Shown here piece after piece: positions 7,900 through 17,500 of a DNA stretch of 46,343 bases. How positions within the stretch are numbered: position 1 is the first letter of the stretch; each line of letters starts with the position of its first letter. This DNA is from Lichenicola sp964247755 (GTDB taxonomy: Bacteria > Pseudomonadota > Alphaproteobacteria > Acetobacterales > Acetobacteraceae), in the NCBI GenBank assembly GCA_964247755.1, contig CAXTVX010000023.1, positions 1 to 46,343 of the forward strand, written 5' to 3'. Both the position numbers and the translations under genes were made by a program. Below the pieces are notes generated by a model that saw nothing but the letters and a program-made list of their open reading frames with translations, did not search any database and was not told where the DNA came from.

Positions 7900-9372
7900 T
7901 CACGGATGGGCCGGCACTTGCAGCGCCAGCCCCGCCAGCTCGGTGTCGCGTCCGCATCCCACCAGACCGACCAGCGCGCCGTCACGGACCAGACGGCCGA
8001 CGAGGTCCTGTGCGTCCAGGTCGCCCTCGATCTCCACGCGGTCGAACGAGGCGGCGTGGCCGTGCACCTCGATCCGCCTGCCGTAATGGTAGGTCCAGAA
8101 GAACGGCGGCTGCTCGAAGCGCGCGTCGCCGCCCAGCATGTTGCGCGCGGCCACCCGCGCATGCTGCTGCGCCACCCGCCAGTGCTCGACCCGGATCCGT
8201 CCGTCGCCGAACGGGAACCGTGCCGAGTCGCCGGCCGCGTAGATGCCGTCCATGACCCGCATCCCGGCGTCGGTGTCGAGGCCGCCATCCTCCGACAGGC
8301 CGAGGCTGGCCGCGAACCCGGTCGCCGGCCGCACCCCGACCCCGGCCAGCACCAGGTCCGCCGGGATCCGCTCGCCGTCCTCCAGCCGCACGTGACGCGG
8401 CTCGATCGCCGCCACCCGCGTCCGGCCCCGGAACACCACGCCGTTCGCCTCGTGCAACCGGCGCAGCATGGCGGCGATGCGCCAGCCCAGCACCGGCTCG
8501 AACGGCACCGCCTGCGGCGACACCACCGTCACGGGCAAGTCGCGCTGACGCAGCGCCGACGCCGCCTCCAGGCCGATGAAGCTGCCGCCCGCCACCACCA
8601 CCCGCGGGGTGCCGGACAGGCCGGCCAGGATCGCCGCCGCGTCCGCCCGGGTGCGGAGCAGGTGGACGTTCGGGCCGTCCCCGCCCGGCACGTCGAGCGG
8701 ACGCGGCCGGCTTCCCGGCGCCAGCAGGACCGCGTGGTACGGCAGTGACCCGCCCGAGGCCAGGGTCAGCGTCCGCGTGTCCGGGTCGATCGCGGTGACG
8801 GTGTCGTGCAGCCGCTCGATCCGCTCGCGCGCGACGAAGCCTTCCGGCCACAGCGGCGTCGCCTCGTCCGGGGTCATGCCGCCTTCGAGCACGAACTTGC
8901 TGAGCGCCGTGCGGTCGAACGGGTCGCCCGGCTCGTCGCCGACCACCACCAGGCGTCCGGTGAAGCCGAACTCGCGCAACGCCGCGGCACCCGCCGCCCC
9001 CGCGGCGCCGGCGCCCACCACCACCATGACGCGCTCGTCCGGTGCCGTGGCTGGGGGAGCGGCCACCAGCGGGCTGGAGGAAACCAGCACCGCGTCGCCG
9101 TCGACCCGCACCGGATAGCGGCGCAGCGGCTGCAACGCCGGCGGCTCGAGCAGGGCGCCGTCCCGGACATCGAACATCGCCTTGTGCCACGGGCAGACCA
9201 GCCGGCCGTCGCAGATCGCGCCCTGCTCCAGCGGGGCGCCGGCATGGGGACAGGTCGCGGAGAACGCCCGCACCTCCTGGCCGTCGCGGAGCAGGAGGAT
9301 CCGGATGCCGTCGAGCTCGACGACCTGCGGCGTGTTGTCGGACAGCGCTCCGAGGGTCGTGACCTGCCGCAT
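7900..9372 (-). CDS. Rieske domain-FAD ferredoxin reductase fusion (AIFM3-like)
   Basis: A 490-residue fusion. Residues 1-105 are a Rieske [2Fe-2S] ferredoxin domain with ligands C41, H43, C60 and H63 in CPHAGAP and CPWHKAMF. Residues about 113-490 are a pyridine nucleotide-disulfide type FAD reductase: FAD motif VVGAGAAGAAGA, NAD motif VVAGGSFIGLEAA, and the second FAD site GIYAAGDSARFP. A C-terminal reductase domain follows (EHWRVAQQHARVAARNMLG). Single-chain ferredoxin reductases of this layout, like mammalian AIFM3, should move electrons from NAD(P)H through FAD to the iron-sulphur centre. No oxygenase or partner sits beside it, so the electron acceptor is unknown. The ATG at 9372 has GGAGGC-type purines upstream on the minus strand. 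Confidence 0.9.
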   Translation of the reverse strand: MRQVTTLGALSDNTPQVVELDGIRILLLRDGQEVRAFSATCPHAGAPLEQGAICDGRLVCPWHKAMFDVRDGALLEPPALQPLRRYPVRVDGDAVLVSSSPLVAAPPATAPDERVMVVVGAGAAGAAGAAALREFGFTGRLVVVGDEPGDPFDRTALSKFVLEGGMTPDEATPLWPEGFVARERIERLHDTVTAIDPDTRTLTLASGGSLPYHAVLLAPGSRPRPLDVPGGDGPNVHLLRTRADAAAILAGLSGTPRVVVAGGSFIGLEAASALRQRDLPVTVVSPQAVPFEPVLGWRIAAMLRRLHEANGVVFRGRTRVAAIEPRHVRLEDGERIPADLVLAGVGVRPATGFAASLGLSEDGGLDTDAGMRVMDGIYAAGDSARFPFGDGRIRVEHWRVAQQHARVAARNMLGGDARFEQPPFFWTYHYGRRIEVHGHAASFDRVEIEGDLDAQDLVGRLVRDGALVGLVGCGRDTELAGLALQVPAHP

Positions 9373-9549
9373 GTGAACTGCCTCCCGTATGCTGGAACAG
9401 GCAACGCAGCGGTGCCGATCCGGATCGGGGACTGGGCCCGAGGCGACGAATCGCGTTGTCCGGGGTTATCGTGCCCGGACGTTCACGAAGGATGCCGCCA
9501 TCATGGCTTGTTCCTGCCCGGTTGCGCCCGGCAGCCCTGGCCCCCTCCC

Positions 9550-10740
9550 ATGGTGCCGGCCGATGCGGCCCGGCAGACGCTGAGGCGCCGGACACTGCCG
9601 AGACCGCAGGACCGGTTGTGGCGGGTCGAGCGACGGGACGACGCGGCCGTGCTGGTGCTGGACGGCGACTGGCGCGGCCGGGACGGGCTGGTGCCGACGG
9701 CGCAGGCGGCCGCGATTGCGGCCGCGATCGGCAGGAGCCGCGAGGTCCGGGTCGACGCGGCGGCACTCGGGAGCTGGGACAGCCTGCTGATCGCGACGCT
9801 GTGGCAGCTGCGCGCGCGGCTGCTGGCCGACGACCGGGTCATGGACGAGGACGGGCTCCCCTCCCCGATGCGCCGGTTGCTGGCGCTGGCGGCGAACGGG
9901 GCCACGCCGCCCCTGCCCCGGCCGCGCCGGTCGAACCCGCTGGCGGTGCTCGGGCGTGCCACGCTGTCCGGACTCGGCGCGGTCGGCGCGGTGACGGGAC
10001 TGCTGGGCAGCCTGCTTGGTGGCCTTTCGGGCGGCATGCTGCCGCGCGGCAGGCGTCCGGGCGCGCGGATGCAGGGCGGCGACCTGCTGGACGCGGTGCA
10101 GCGGGCAGGGCCTTCGGCGCTGCCGATCGTCGGCGTGGTGAACCTGCTGATGGGGGCGATCCTGGCCTTCATCGGCGCGTCGCAGCTCCGTCGCTTCGGC
10201 GCGCAGAGCTTCGTCGGCGAGCTGGTGGGCCTGAGCCTGGTGCGCGAGCTGGCGTCGGTGATGACGGCGATCGTGCTGGCCGGCCGCACCGGCGGGGCCA
10301 ACGCCGCCCGGCTCGCCACCATGCAGGGCAACGAGGAGATCGACGCGCTGCGCGTGCTGGGCATCAGCGAGCGCATCACCCTGGTGCTGCCGATGACGCT
10401 GTCGCTGGTCCTGACCATGCCGCTGCTCTACCTGTACGCCTGCCTGATCGGCATGATCGGCGGCGGGCTGGTTGCGGTCGGCATGCTCGGCATTGCGCCA
10501 TCCGAGTTCGCCTCCGCCTTGGCGCGCGCGGTGCCGCTGGACCAGTTCGCGTTCGGCGCGGTCAAGAGTGCGACGTTCGCACTGCTGATCGGGCTGGTGT
10601 CGTGCCACATCGGGCTCGGCGCCGGGCGCAGCGCCGCCGCAGTCGGCGAGGCGGCAACGCGGGCGGTGGTGGCGGGTATCGTGGGCATCATCGCCGCCGA
10701 CGCGGTGTTCGCCGTGCTCGCGGACGCGTTGGGGTTGTAG
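9550..10740 (+). CDS. mlaE: MlaE-type ABC permease with N-terminal STAS domain
   Basis: A 396-residue inner-membrane permease of an MCE-type lipid transporter. Residues about 25-95 form a STAS-like domain (VLVLDGDWRG, VRVDAAALGSWDS) and the rest is the MlaE fold with five or six membrane segments. The family signature is clear: VGELVGLSLVRELASVMTAIVLAGRTGGANAARLATM with the following EEIDALRVLGI (given as key segments), then the long hydrophobic pair LYLYACLIGMIGGGL and VVAGIVGIIAADAVFAVL. In E. coli the STAS protein MlaB is a separate chain; here it is fused. ATG 9550 has only a weak ribosome binding site and could be refined. The ATPase gene starts eight bases after the stop. Confidence 0.9.
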   Translation: MVPADAARQTLRRRTLPRPQDRLWRVERRDDAAVLVLDGDWRGRDGLVPTAQAAAIAAAIGRSREVRVDAAALGSWDSLLIATLWQLRARLLADDRVMDEDGLPSPMRRLLALAANGATPPLPRPRRSNPLAVLGRATLSGLGAVGAVTGLLGSLLGGLSGGMLPRGRRPGARMQGGDLLDAVQRAGPSALPIVGVVNLLMGAILAFIGASQLRRFGAQSFVGELVGLSLVRELASVMTAIVLAGRTGGANAARLATMQGNEEIDALRVLGISERITLVLPMTLSLVLTMPLLYLYACLIGMIGGGLVAVGMLGIAPSEFASALARAVPLDQFAFGAVKSATFALLIGLVSCHIGLGAGRSAAAVGEAATRAVVAGIVGIIAADAVFAVLADALGL

Positions 10741-10747
10741 GCGGGCC

Positions 10748-11524
10748 GTGAGCGACGCGCCCAAGATCGAGGCCAGCGGCCTGTCGCTCGGCTATGGCGG
10801 TGCGGTGGTGCAGCGGGACGTGAACCTGCGCATACGCACCGGCTCGATCTTCGCGCTGATGGGTGGCAGCGGCAGCGGCAAGAGCACGGTGCTGAAGGGG
10901 CTGGTCGGCCTGCTCCGGCCGGAGGCCGGCACCGTGCGGGTGGACGGCGAGGCGTACTGGCCGGCCGAGCCGTCGCAGCGGACCGCGCTCAACCGGCGCT
11001 TCGGCGTGCTGTTCCAGAGCGGGGCACTGTGGAGCTCGCTGACGGTGGCGCAGAACGTCGCCCTGCCGCTGCGGCTGTTCACGCGCAGGCGCGCTGCCGC
11101 CATCGCCGACCTGGTGCGGTTCAAGCTGGCCCTGGTGGGCATGGAGGACGCGGCCGACCGGATGCCGTCGGAGCTGAGTGGCGGCATGCGCAAGCGCGCC
11201 GGGATCGCCCGGGCTTTGGCGCTGGACCCGGAGGTGCTGTTCTTCGACGAGCCGTCCGCCGGGCTCGACCCGGTCACCTCGCGCCGGCTGGACGACCTGA
11301 TCCTGGAGCTGCGCGAGGGGCTCGGCACCACCATCGTGCTGGTCAGCCACGAGCTGCCGAGCCTGTTCGCGATCGCCGACGACGGCGCGTTCCTCGATGC
11401 CGACACCCGCACCGTGATCGCCACCGGCGCGCCGGCGGCCTTGCGCGACGGGAGCACCGATCCGACGGTGCGGGCGTTCATGCACCGCGAACGGACCGAT
11501 GCGGGAGGGCGGGATGGCGGCTAG
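10748..11524 (+). CDS. mlaF: MlaF-type ABC transporter ATPase
   Basis: A 258-residue ABC ATPase that powers the MCE-type lipid transporter. Walker A is GGSGSGKST (about 38-46), the Q-loop is LFQSGALWSSLTVAQNV, the signature is LSGGMRKRAGIARAL, Walker B is VLFFDEPSAGLDPVTS, and the switch His is in LVSHELPS. The LFQSGAL and LSGGMRKR variants are typical of Mla/Ttg2A ATPases rather than sugar or amino-acid importers. Start is GTG at 10748. Its last 11 bases overlap the MCE gene, so translation is likely coupled. Confidence 0.93.
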   Translation: MSDAPKIEASGLSLGYGGAVVQRDVNLRIRTGSIFALMGGSGSGKSTVLKGLVGLLRPEAGTVRVDGEAYWPAEPSQRTALNRRFGVLFQSGALWSSLTVAQNVALPLRLFTRRRAAAIADLVRFKLALVGMEDAADRMPSELSGGMRKRAGIARALALDPEVLFFDEPSAGLDPVTSRRLDDLILELREGLGTTIVLVSHELPSLFAIADDGAFLDADTRTVIATGAPAALRDGSTDPTVRAFMHRERTDAGGRDGG

Positions 11525-12482
11525 GGAGACGGCGGTCGGGCTGTTCGTGCTGGTGGGGCTCCTGCTGGCGCTGGGGGCGGTGCTGGCGTTCGGACGCCTG
11601 CACCTGCTGAGCCCGGTCGACCGCGCGGTGATCTACTTCCCCGGCGACGTGGCGGGCCTGGCGCCCGGCGCGCCGGTGACGTTCCGCGGCCTGCGCGTCG
11701 GCGCGGTCGAGACGGTGTCGCTGCACGTGGACCCGGCGAGCCTGCGCGCCCGCATTCCGGTGGTGCTGCAGCTCGATCCCGGCCGGCTGCAGGTGGATGG
11801 ACCGGAGGCGTCGTCGGGACGGGCCGGCCTGCAGCGCCTGGTGGCGGCGGGCCTGCGCGGCGAGCTGTCGCTGCAGAGCGTGGTGACCGGGCAGATGGCG
11901 GTCGAGCTCGACCTCAGGCCGGGGTCGGGTGCGGCGTTCTCCGGCGTGCCCGGTAGCCTGGTCGAGATCCCGTCGGTGCAGTCCCCGTTCGAGCGGCTGC
12001 GCGACGAGGTCACCAGCCTGCCGCTGCGTGACTTGGCCGCGGACACGCAGCGCACCCTGCACACGGTGGAGCAGCTGGCCGGTACGCTGGACCGCAGCCT
12101 GCCGCCGCTGATCGCCAGCCTGCAGGTCACCGCGGACGGGCTGCACGACACCGGGCCGATCATCAAGGAGTCGGTGGAAACCATACGCCTGCAGGCGCTG
12201 CGCGTGATCGGGCACTACGACGCGCTGTCGGCCTCGCTGCGGACGGTGGTGGCCGCGCGCGGGCCGGAGGTGAAGCGGCTGCTCGCCACCGCCAACGGCG
12301 CCGCCGACAACGCCCGGCACCTCACCGCCACCCTGGACGCGCTCACCTCCGACCGGTCGGAGGACCGGCTGAACCTGGAGAGCAGCCTGCGCAACCTGGC
12401 CGCAGCCGCCGACACCTTGCGCGGCATCGCGCACGACGTGGAAGCGGATCCGTCCCTGGTGCTGCGGGGCCGCGCGCAGTGA
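11514..12482 (+). CDS. mlaD: MCE-domain substrate-binding protein (MlaD-like)
   Basis: A 322-residue single-pass inner-membrane protein with an MCE domain. One membrane helix lies at about 6-28 (VGLFVLVGLLLALGAVLAFG); the MCE domain follows at about 35-150, with the family core GLAPGAPVTFRGLRVGAVETV. The C-terminal 150 residues are rich in long amphipathic helices (TQRTLHTVEQLAGTL, ETIRLQALRVIG), as in longer MCE proteins that form a hydrophobic channel across the periplasm. ATG 11514 is preferred over ATG 11499 because GGAGG at 11504-11508 sits at proper distance. It overlaps the ATPase gene by 11 bases and the next gene by 4. Confidence 0.88.
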   Translation: MAARETAVGLFVLVGLLLALGAVLAFGRLHLLSPVDRAVIYFPGDVAGLAPGAPVTFRGLRVGAVETVSLHVDPASLRARIPVVLQLDPGRLQVDGPEASSGRAGLQRLVAAGLRGELSLQSVVTGQMAVELDLRPGSGAAFSGVPGSLVEIPSVQSPFERLRDEVTSLPLRDLAADTQRTLHTVEQLAGTLDRSLPPLIASLQVTADGLHDTGPIIKESVETIRLQALRVIGHYDALSASLRTVVAARGPEVKRLLATANGAADNARHLTATLDALTSDRSEDRLNLESSLRNLAAAADTLRGIAHDVEADPSLVLRGRAQ

Positions 12483-13057
12483 GGCAGAGGATCCCGGTGG
12501 TCCTGGCCGTCCTCTGGCTTGGCGGCTGTGCGGCGCCGGCGCTGCACAGCTATGGCCTGGCGACGCCACCGCCTGCCGTCGCCGCTGTGGAGACGCTGCC
12601 GGCGGAGGTGGTCGAGCTGCGCCCGGTGCTGCTGCCGGAGCATCTCGACACCAGCCAGATCCTGCGCCGCGTCGGCCCCTACGAGCTGATGGCGAGCCGG
12701 AACGGGCGCTGGGGTGACCGCCTGTCGGTCGGCATCCGCCTGGCCCTGGCGGCCGACCTGCAGGCGAGGCTGCCGCAGGCGGCGGTGGTCACGAGTTCGC
12801 CGTTCGGGCCGGCGTTCCGCCGCGTCAGCCTGACCGTCACTGCCTTCGACCTCGATGCGTCCGGCACCCTGACCTTGGCCGCGGACTGGACGGTCGAGCG
12901 GGTCCCGCCACCGGTCGTGCTGTCGCAGCACCGGGTCCGTCTCGTCGCGACCGGCGTGCCGGCCGGCGACGCGGCGGAAGTGGCGGCAATGAGCGAACTG
13001 CTTCAGGCGCTGGCCGCGGCGGTTGCGCTGGATCTTCAATACGGCACCGCCGCATAG
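12479..13057 (+). CDS. PqiC-like ABC transport auxiliary lipoprotein
   Basis: A 192-residue outer-membrane-type lipoprotein of the PqiC/ABC-transport auxiliary family (DUF330/ABC_trans_aux). A short signal peptide ends in the lipobox LGGC with Cys at 17; then the family start HSYGL and VELRPVLLPEHLDTSQILRR, and the conserved WGDRLSVGIRLALAADLQARL core. The C-terminus (GDAAEVAAMSELLQALAAAV) matches the last helix of the family. In Pqi systems the lipoprotein meets the MCE tube at the outer membrane, so it is expected to do this here in place of the soluble carrier MlaC, which is absent. GTG start at 12479 overlaps the MCE stop by four bases. Confidence 0.85.
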   Translation: MRQRIPVVLAVLWLGGCAAPALHSYGLATPPPAVAAVETLPAEVVELRPVLLPEHLDTSQILRRVGPYELMASRNGRWGDRLSVGIRLALAADLQARLPQAAVVTSSPFGPAFRRVSLTVTAFDLDASGTLTLAADWTVERVPPPVVLSQHRVRLVATGVPAGDAAEVAAMSELLQALAAAVALDLQYGTAA

Positions 13058-13129
13058 GCTTGGTGCGACGCGACCAGCCTACCGAACGATCACAATATTT
13101 TGGAATGAAGGCTGGGAACGTCTGTATCT

Positions 13130-13158
13130 CTCATTTCGGAACCGCCCCGAAAGATGAG
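13130..13158. terminator. Stem-loop between convergent genes
   Basis: CTCATTTCGG (13130-13139) pairs with CCGAAAGATGAG (13147-13158) with a two-base bulge, and a T-rich GTCATTGTTTTCG follows on the plus strand. It lies between the PqiC-like gene stop (13057) and the hydrolase stop (13160-13162, minus strand). It could end the lipid-transport transcript. There is no T-run on the minus side. Confidence 0.45.
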
Positions 13159-13159
13159 G

Positions 13160-14245
13160 TCATTGTTTTCGTTGAGAAGCTTTCACCATCGACACCACTG
13201 CTTCGATCACAGCAGATGGATTGTCATCCTGAATGTTATGGCCAGCATGCGGCACTCGGGACGCGGATCCATGTAGGGACTGAGCGGCTAGAATAGTCGC
13301 ATCCTGCCATTCGAGGTTCATCATCGTTGCCATCATTGAAGGCGTCGTGCCGGGAAACGGATGGTCGGGATCTTCAATCAGGATCCTGATCGGCACATCA
13401 TGCATGGAAGCCAGGCTTGCGGGAACTTCGTCGTCATCGAGGCTCGATCCATCTGGATCTGTCGGGGTAGTGCTTTGCGCCTCCGAAAGATTGGCTGCTT
13501 CGTAAGCGACGCCGGCAGCCTGACGATGCCATTCCTTTGTCAAAACAGGATCGAGGTTGCCATCGGCGGCCAAGCACGACGACTTCCGCATCGAGCTCTT
13601 TGACAGATCCCTCGTTCTTGCCTGCGCGACACATTGCTCGAGCAGCGCGAGTTCGCCTTTGGTGGCGTCCTGCTGTTTCGCTACGTCCCCGGCTGATTGC
13701 CGGCTATGCAACTGTCGATCGAACTGCGCGAAATGTGGATCCACCAGGACCAGGCCAGCCAGATCCTTGGGATACGTCTCGGCATAAAGGAGATCGTACA
13801 GCCCTCCCTCCGAATGGCCGACCAGGATGAGCGGCTTGTGCAGGTTGCCACCCGCAACAAGGGCGTGGAGATCCTCCACCGTGTTCCGTGCGTCGGATGG
13901 CCGCCTCGCAGGATCGCTGAACCCATAGCCTGCGCGGTCATAGGAGCATGCCCGGCTGAACTTCGCGATCGAACCCTGGACGTTCCGCCATGCCATGGTA
14001 GTCGAGCCGAAACCGGCATCGAGGAGGACGACCGGCTCGCCTGTTCCAAGACAGAACAGGTTGATCCGGCGCCCGTCTTCTACATCAACAAGCTGTTGTG
14101 GCTGTGTATACGTCTTGGATGGCACGGCTGCCCAAGCCGGGCCTGCACCAAGCGAGCCAAGAAAAGATGCCAAACAACAGATTAAAGATCCCGAAGGCCA
14201 GATTTTGATGCCGGCGACAGTGGTCGGGCTGCTCCAACTCACCAT
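13160..14245 (-). CDS. Exported alpha/beta hydrolase
   Basis: A 361-residue alpha/beta-fold hydrolase with an N-terminal signal peptide (hydrophobic segment about 18-35, cleavage near AWA-A). The nucleophile elbow is GHSEGG with S145; the oxyanion region is VVLLDAGFG and the fold marker is SYDRAGYGFSDP. The likely acid is the Asp in RILIEDPDHP and the base is the His in VPHAGHNIQ. The cap region (about 180-270) has many polar and charged residues. Substrate is unknown. Codon use and base composition (roughly 55-60% GC by eye) differ from all neighbours, so transfer is likely. GAGGATGAG precedes the start at 14245. Confidence 0.82.
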   Translation of the reverse strand: MVSWSSPTTVAGIKIWPSGSLICCLASFLGSLGAGPAWAAVPSKTYTQPQQLVDVEDGRRINLFCLGTGEPVVLLDAGFGSTTMAWRNVQGSIAKFSRACSYDRAGYGFSDPARRPSDARNTVEDLHALVAGGNLHKPLILVGHSEGGLYDLLYAETYPKDLAGLVLVDPHFAQFDRQLHSRQSAGDVAKQQDATKGELALLEQCVAQARTRDLSKSSMRKSSCLAADGNLDPVLTKEWHRQAAGVAYEAANLSEAQSTTPTDPDGSSLDDDEVPASLASMHDVPIRILIEDPDHPFPGTTPSMMATMMNLEWQDATILAAQSLHGSASRVPHAGHNIQDDNPSAVIEAVVSMVKASQRKQ

Positions 14246-14318
14246 GGCTCATCCTCTACGCGTTGAAATACCCCTTGGGAGCAGTCTTCGGATGCCGCTC
14301 CAATCCGGCCATACGATC

Positions 14319-14561
14319 TCATGCAGGATACGGATCCGCCTTCGGAAAGCTGCGTAAAAGCCTGCCAGGGGTGCGAGGATCGGTTACGTCGGAAGGGTCT
14401 TCGGGGATGGAACATCCTGTCACGTTGATGAAGGCGACATCCGCCTTCCGCCAGCCGTCGACGAGACGGCGCTCCGTACGACCGTCCTGACACATGAAGA
14501 GGGCGTCGTGCGACCAGGGATCAGGTGCCGGTCCCGCTCCCTTGACCGTTTGTACGAACAT
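14319..14561 (-). CDS. Possible small hypothetical protein
   Basis: An 80-codon frame with a strong ribosome binding site (AGGAAGGGAG just before ATG 14561 on the minus strand). The product is soluble and unremarkable: MFVQTVKGAGPAPDPW, then a Cys-containing LFMCQDGRTERRL, a hydrophobic VAFINVTGCSIPED and a Pro-rich tail. I do not recognise a family. About two thirds of third codon positions are G or C, below the neighbours and similar to the surrounding lower-GC patch. It starts only 38 bases from the tricorn-like gene on the other strand, so at least one of the two promoters would have to lie inside a neighbouring gene, which is a reason for doubt. Confidence 0.4.
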   Translation of the reverse strand: MFVQTVKGAGPAPDPWSHDALFMCQDGRTERRLVDGWRKADVAFINVTGCSIPEDPSDVTDPRTPGRLLRSFPKADPYPA

Positions 14562-14599
14562 AGGCTCCCTTCCTGTCTCGCCGAAGGAGATCCGACCGT

Positions 14600-17500
14600 A
14601 TGGCTGAAACGACCTGGTCCCGCGCCGCACTGGCGATCGGGTTGCTCGCCGCGACCGCGCTGTCGCTTCCCGCCGGCGCGGCGCGCGCGGCGGCGCCGAC
14701 GCTGATGCGGTTCCCGAACGCGCATGGCGACCGGATCGTGTTCGTGGCGCACGGCAACCTGTGGACGGTGCCGCGCGAGGGCGGCACCGCGCTGCGGCTG
14801 ACCGCGGATCCGGGCCAGGACGTGATGCCGCGCTACTCGCCGGACGGGAAGTGGATCGCCTACACCGCCACGACGCAGGGCAACCAGGACATCTACGTGA
14901 TCCCGGCGGGAGGCGGCGAGGCGCGTCGCCTCACCTTCCATTCCGACGTGGTGGCCCGCGCGCCGACCCGCTGGGGGCCGGACAACATGGTAGTTACCTG
15001 GACCCCGGATTCGAAGAACATCGTGTTCATGTCCCGGCGCATGAACTGGAACCCGTCGGTGCACCGCCTGTTCCAGGTGCCGGTCGCGGGCGGCCTGCCG
15101 ATGCTGCTGCCGCTCGACCGCGGTGGGCTGATGACGTTCGGGCCGGACGACCACACCATCGCCTATACCCGCATCTTCCGCGACTTCCGCACCTGGAAGC
15201 GCTACGACGGCGGCCGCGCGCCCGACATCTACACCTACGACTTCACCACGAAGGCGCTGACCCGGATCACCGACTGGAAGGGCAACGACACCGCGCCGAT
15301 GTGGGTCGGACGCCGGATCTACTTCCTGTCCGACCGCGACGGGCACCGCCGCGGCAACATCTGGGTGTATGACCTGGATACGAAGCAGTTCCGGCAGGTC
15401 ACGCACTTCACCGACTACGACGTCGACTTCCCGTCCTATGGCGTCGGCGATGGCGGCGCCGCGGGCGGCACCATCACCTTCCAGCAGGGCGGCCACCTGT
15501 GGGCGATCACCTTGCCGGACGAGGCGCTGCACCAGGTCAACGCCGACGTGCCCGACGACGGCACGCGCACCACCACGCGCTGGGCCAAGGTGGCCGGCAT
15601 GATCCGCGCCACCGACACCGCGCAGCGGGTGGACTATGCGCTGTCGCCCAATGGCGGCCGGGCCGCGTTCTCGGCGCGCGGCGACATCGTCACCGTGCCG
15701 GCCGAGCACGGCGCGATCCGCAACCTGTCCCGCACCAGCAACGCCGACGAGGATCATCCGTCCTGGTCACCGGATGGACGCACGCTCGCCTACACCACCG
15801 ACGGCAGCGGCGAGCAGGAGGTCGCGATCCGTCCGGCGCTGGGCGGGCCGGAGACGCTGCTCACCCGCTTCCCGACCGGGTTCTACTACACCCCGGTCTG
15901 GGCCCCGGACGGACGCACCCTGGCGGTGCCGGACGGCAACCACAGCCTGTGGCTGGTCACCACCGACGCCGCAGAGCCCAGGCGCGTGGCGCAGGACCAG
16001 GAACGCGAGATCCACGACCCCTCATTCTCGCCCGACGGCAAGTGGCTCGCCTACAGCACGGTCCGCAACCACCAGCAGCGCGAGATCCACCTGTACGAGA
16101 TCGCCGGCAGCCGCGACACGATCGTCAGCGCGTCGACCGCGAGCGATTCCGATCCGGTGTTCTCGCCGGACGGCAAGTACCTGCTGTTCGTGTCCAACCG
16201 GCACGAGCTGCCGACCTTCTCCGACAGCGAGTTCAACGTCGCCACCCTGAAGTCGAGCGGGCTCTACATGGCGACCCTCGCCGCCACGACCCCCTCGCCG
16301 TTCGCGCCGCAATCGGACGAAAGCATGCCGGCGCCGAAGCCCGACCAGCCGGCGCAGGCAAGCCTGCCGGGGCACGATGCGCACGGTGCGAATGCGCCGC
16401 CGCCTGCGCCCGGCGTGTCGGCGCCGGTGCACGTCGATCTCGACGGGCTGATGGGACGCGCGGTGCCGGTGCCGGTGCCGCCGGCGGACATCGACGCGGT
16501 CGACATGCGCGGCGGCCGGATCTTCTACCAGACCGAGTCGCCGTCGCTGATCGAGGGCAACCTGCCGGGAGAGCACCCGGCGATGCACGTGTTCGACATG
16601 GCCGCGCGAAAGGACGAAGTGGTGGTCGAGGGCAACGACAACTACGCCCTGTCCGCGGACGGCAACCGGGTGCTGTACAGGCTGGGCCACGCCTGGCACG
16701 TGGCGGACGCCAAGCCCGGCCACGGCAACGACCATGCGCTGGCGCTCGACGAGCTGCGCGCACGGGTCGAGCCGCGGCAGGAATGGGCGGAGATGTTCGA
16801 GAACGCCTGGCGGCTCGAGCGCGACCTGTTCTTCAACAGCGCGATGAACGGCGACAACTGGCGCGCCGTGCACGACAGCTACGCACGGCTGCTGCCGCTG
16901 CTCGGCTCACGCGAGGACCTGACATACCTGATCGGCGAGATGCAGGGCGAGCTCGGCAACTCGCACACCTATGTCACCACCGGCGGCGACGAGGACCGCA
17001 CCGAGCCTGTCACCACGCCGCTGCTCGGCATCGACTACGCGCTCGACGCCGCCTCGGGCCGCTACCGGTTCGCGAAGATCTATCCCGGCGACAACAGCCG
17101 GGCCGAGTACCGCAGCCCGCTGACCGAGCCCGGCGTCGGGGTCCGCGAGGGTGACTACCTGCTGGCGGTGGACGGGGAGGAGCTGCGGGCGCCCACGAAC
17201 CCGTACAGCCTGTTCGTCGGGCTGTCGGGGCCGGTCACGCTGACGGTCTCGAGCCAGGCCACTGGCGGCCGGCGCGACGTGACGGTGCAGCCGCTGGTCA
17301 ACGAGTTGCACGTCCGCGAGCAGTATTGGATCGACCACAACCGGGACAAGGTGGACCGGCTATCAGGCGGCCGGATCGGCTACGTGTACCTGTCGGACAT
17401 GGAGAGCCTGGGGATGGAGCAGTTCATCCGCCAGTTCTACGCCCAGCTCAGCAAGCAGGCGCTGATCGTCGACGACCGCTGGAACAACGGCGGCTTCATC

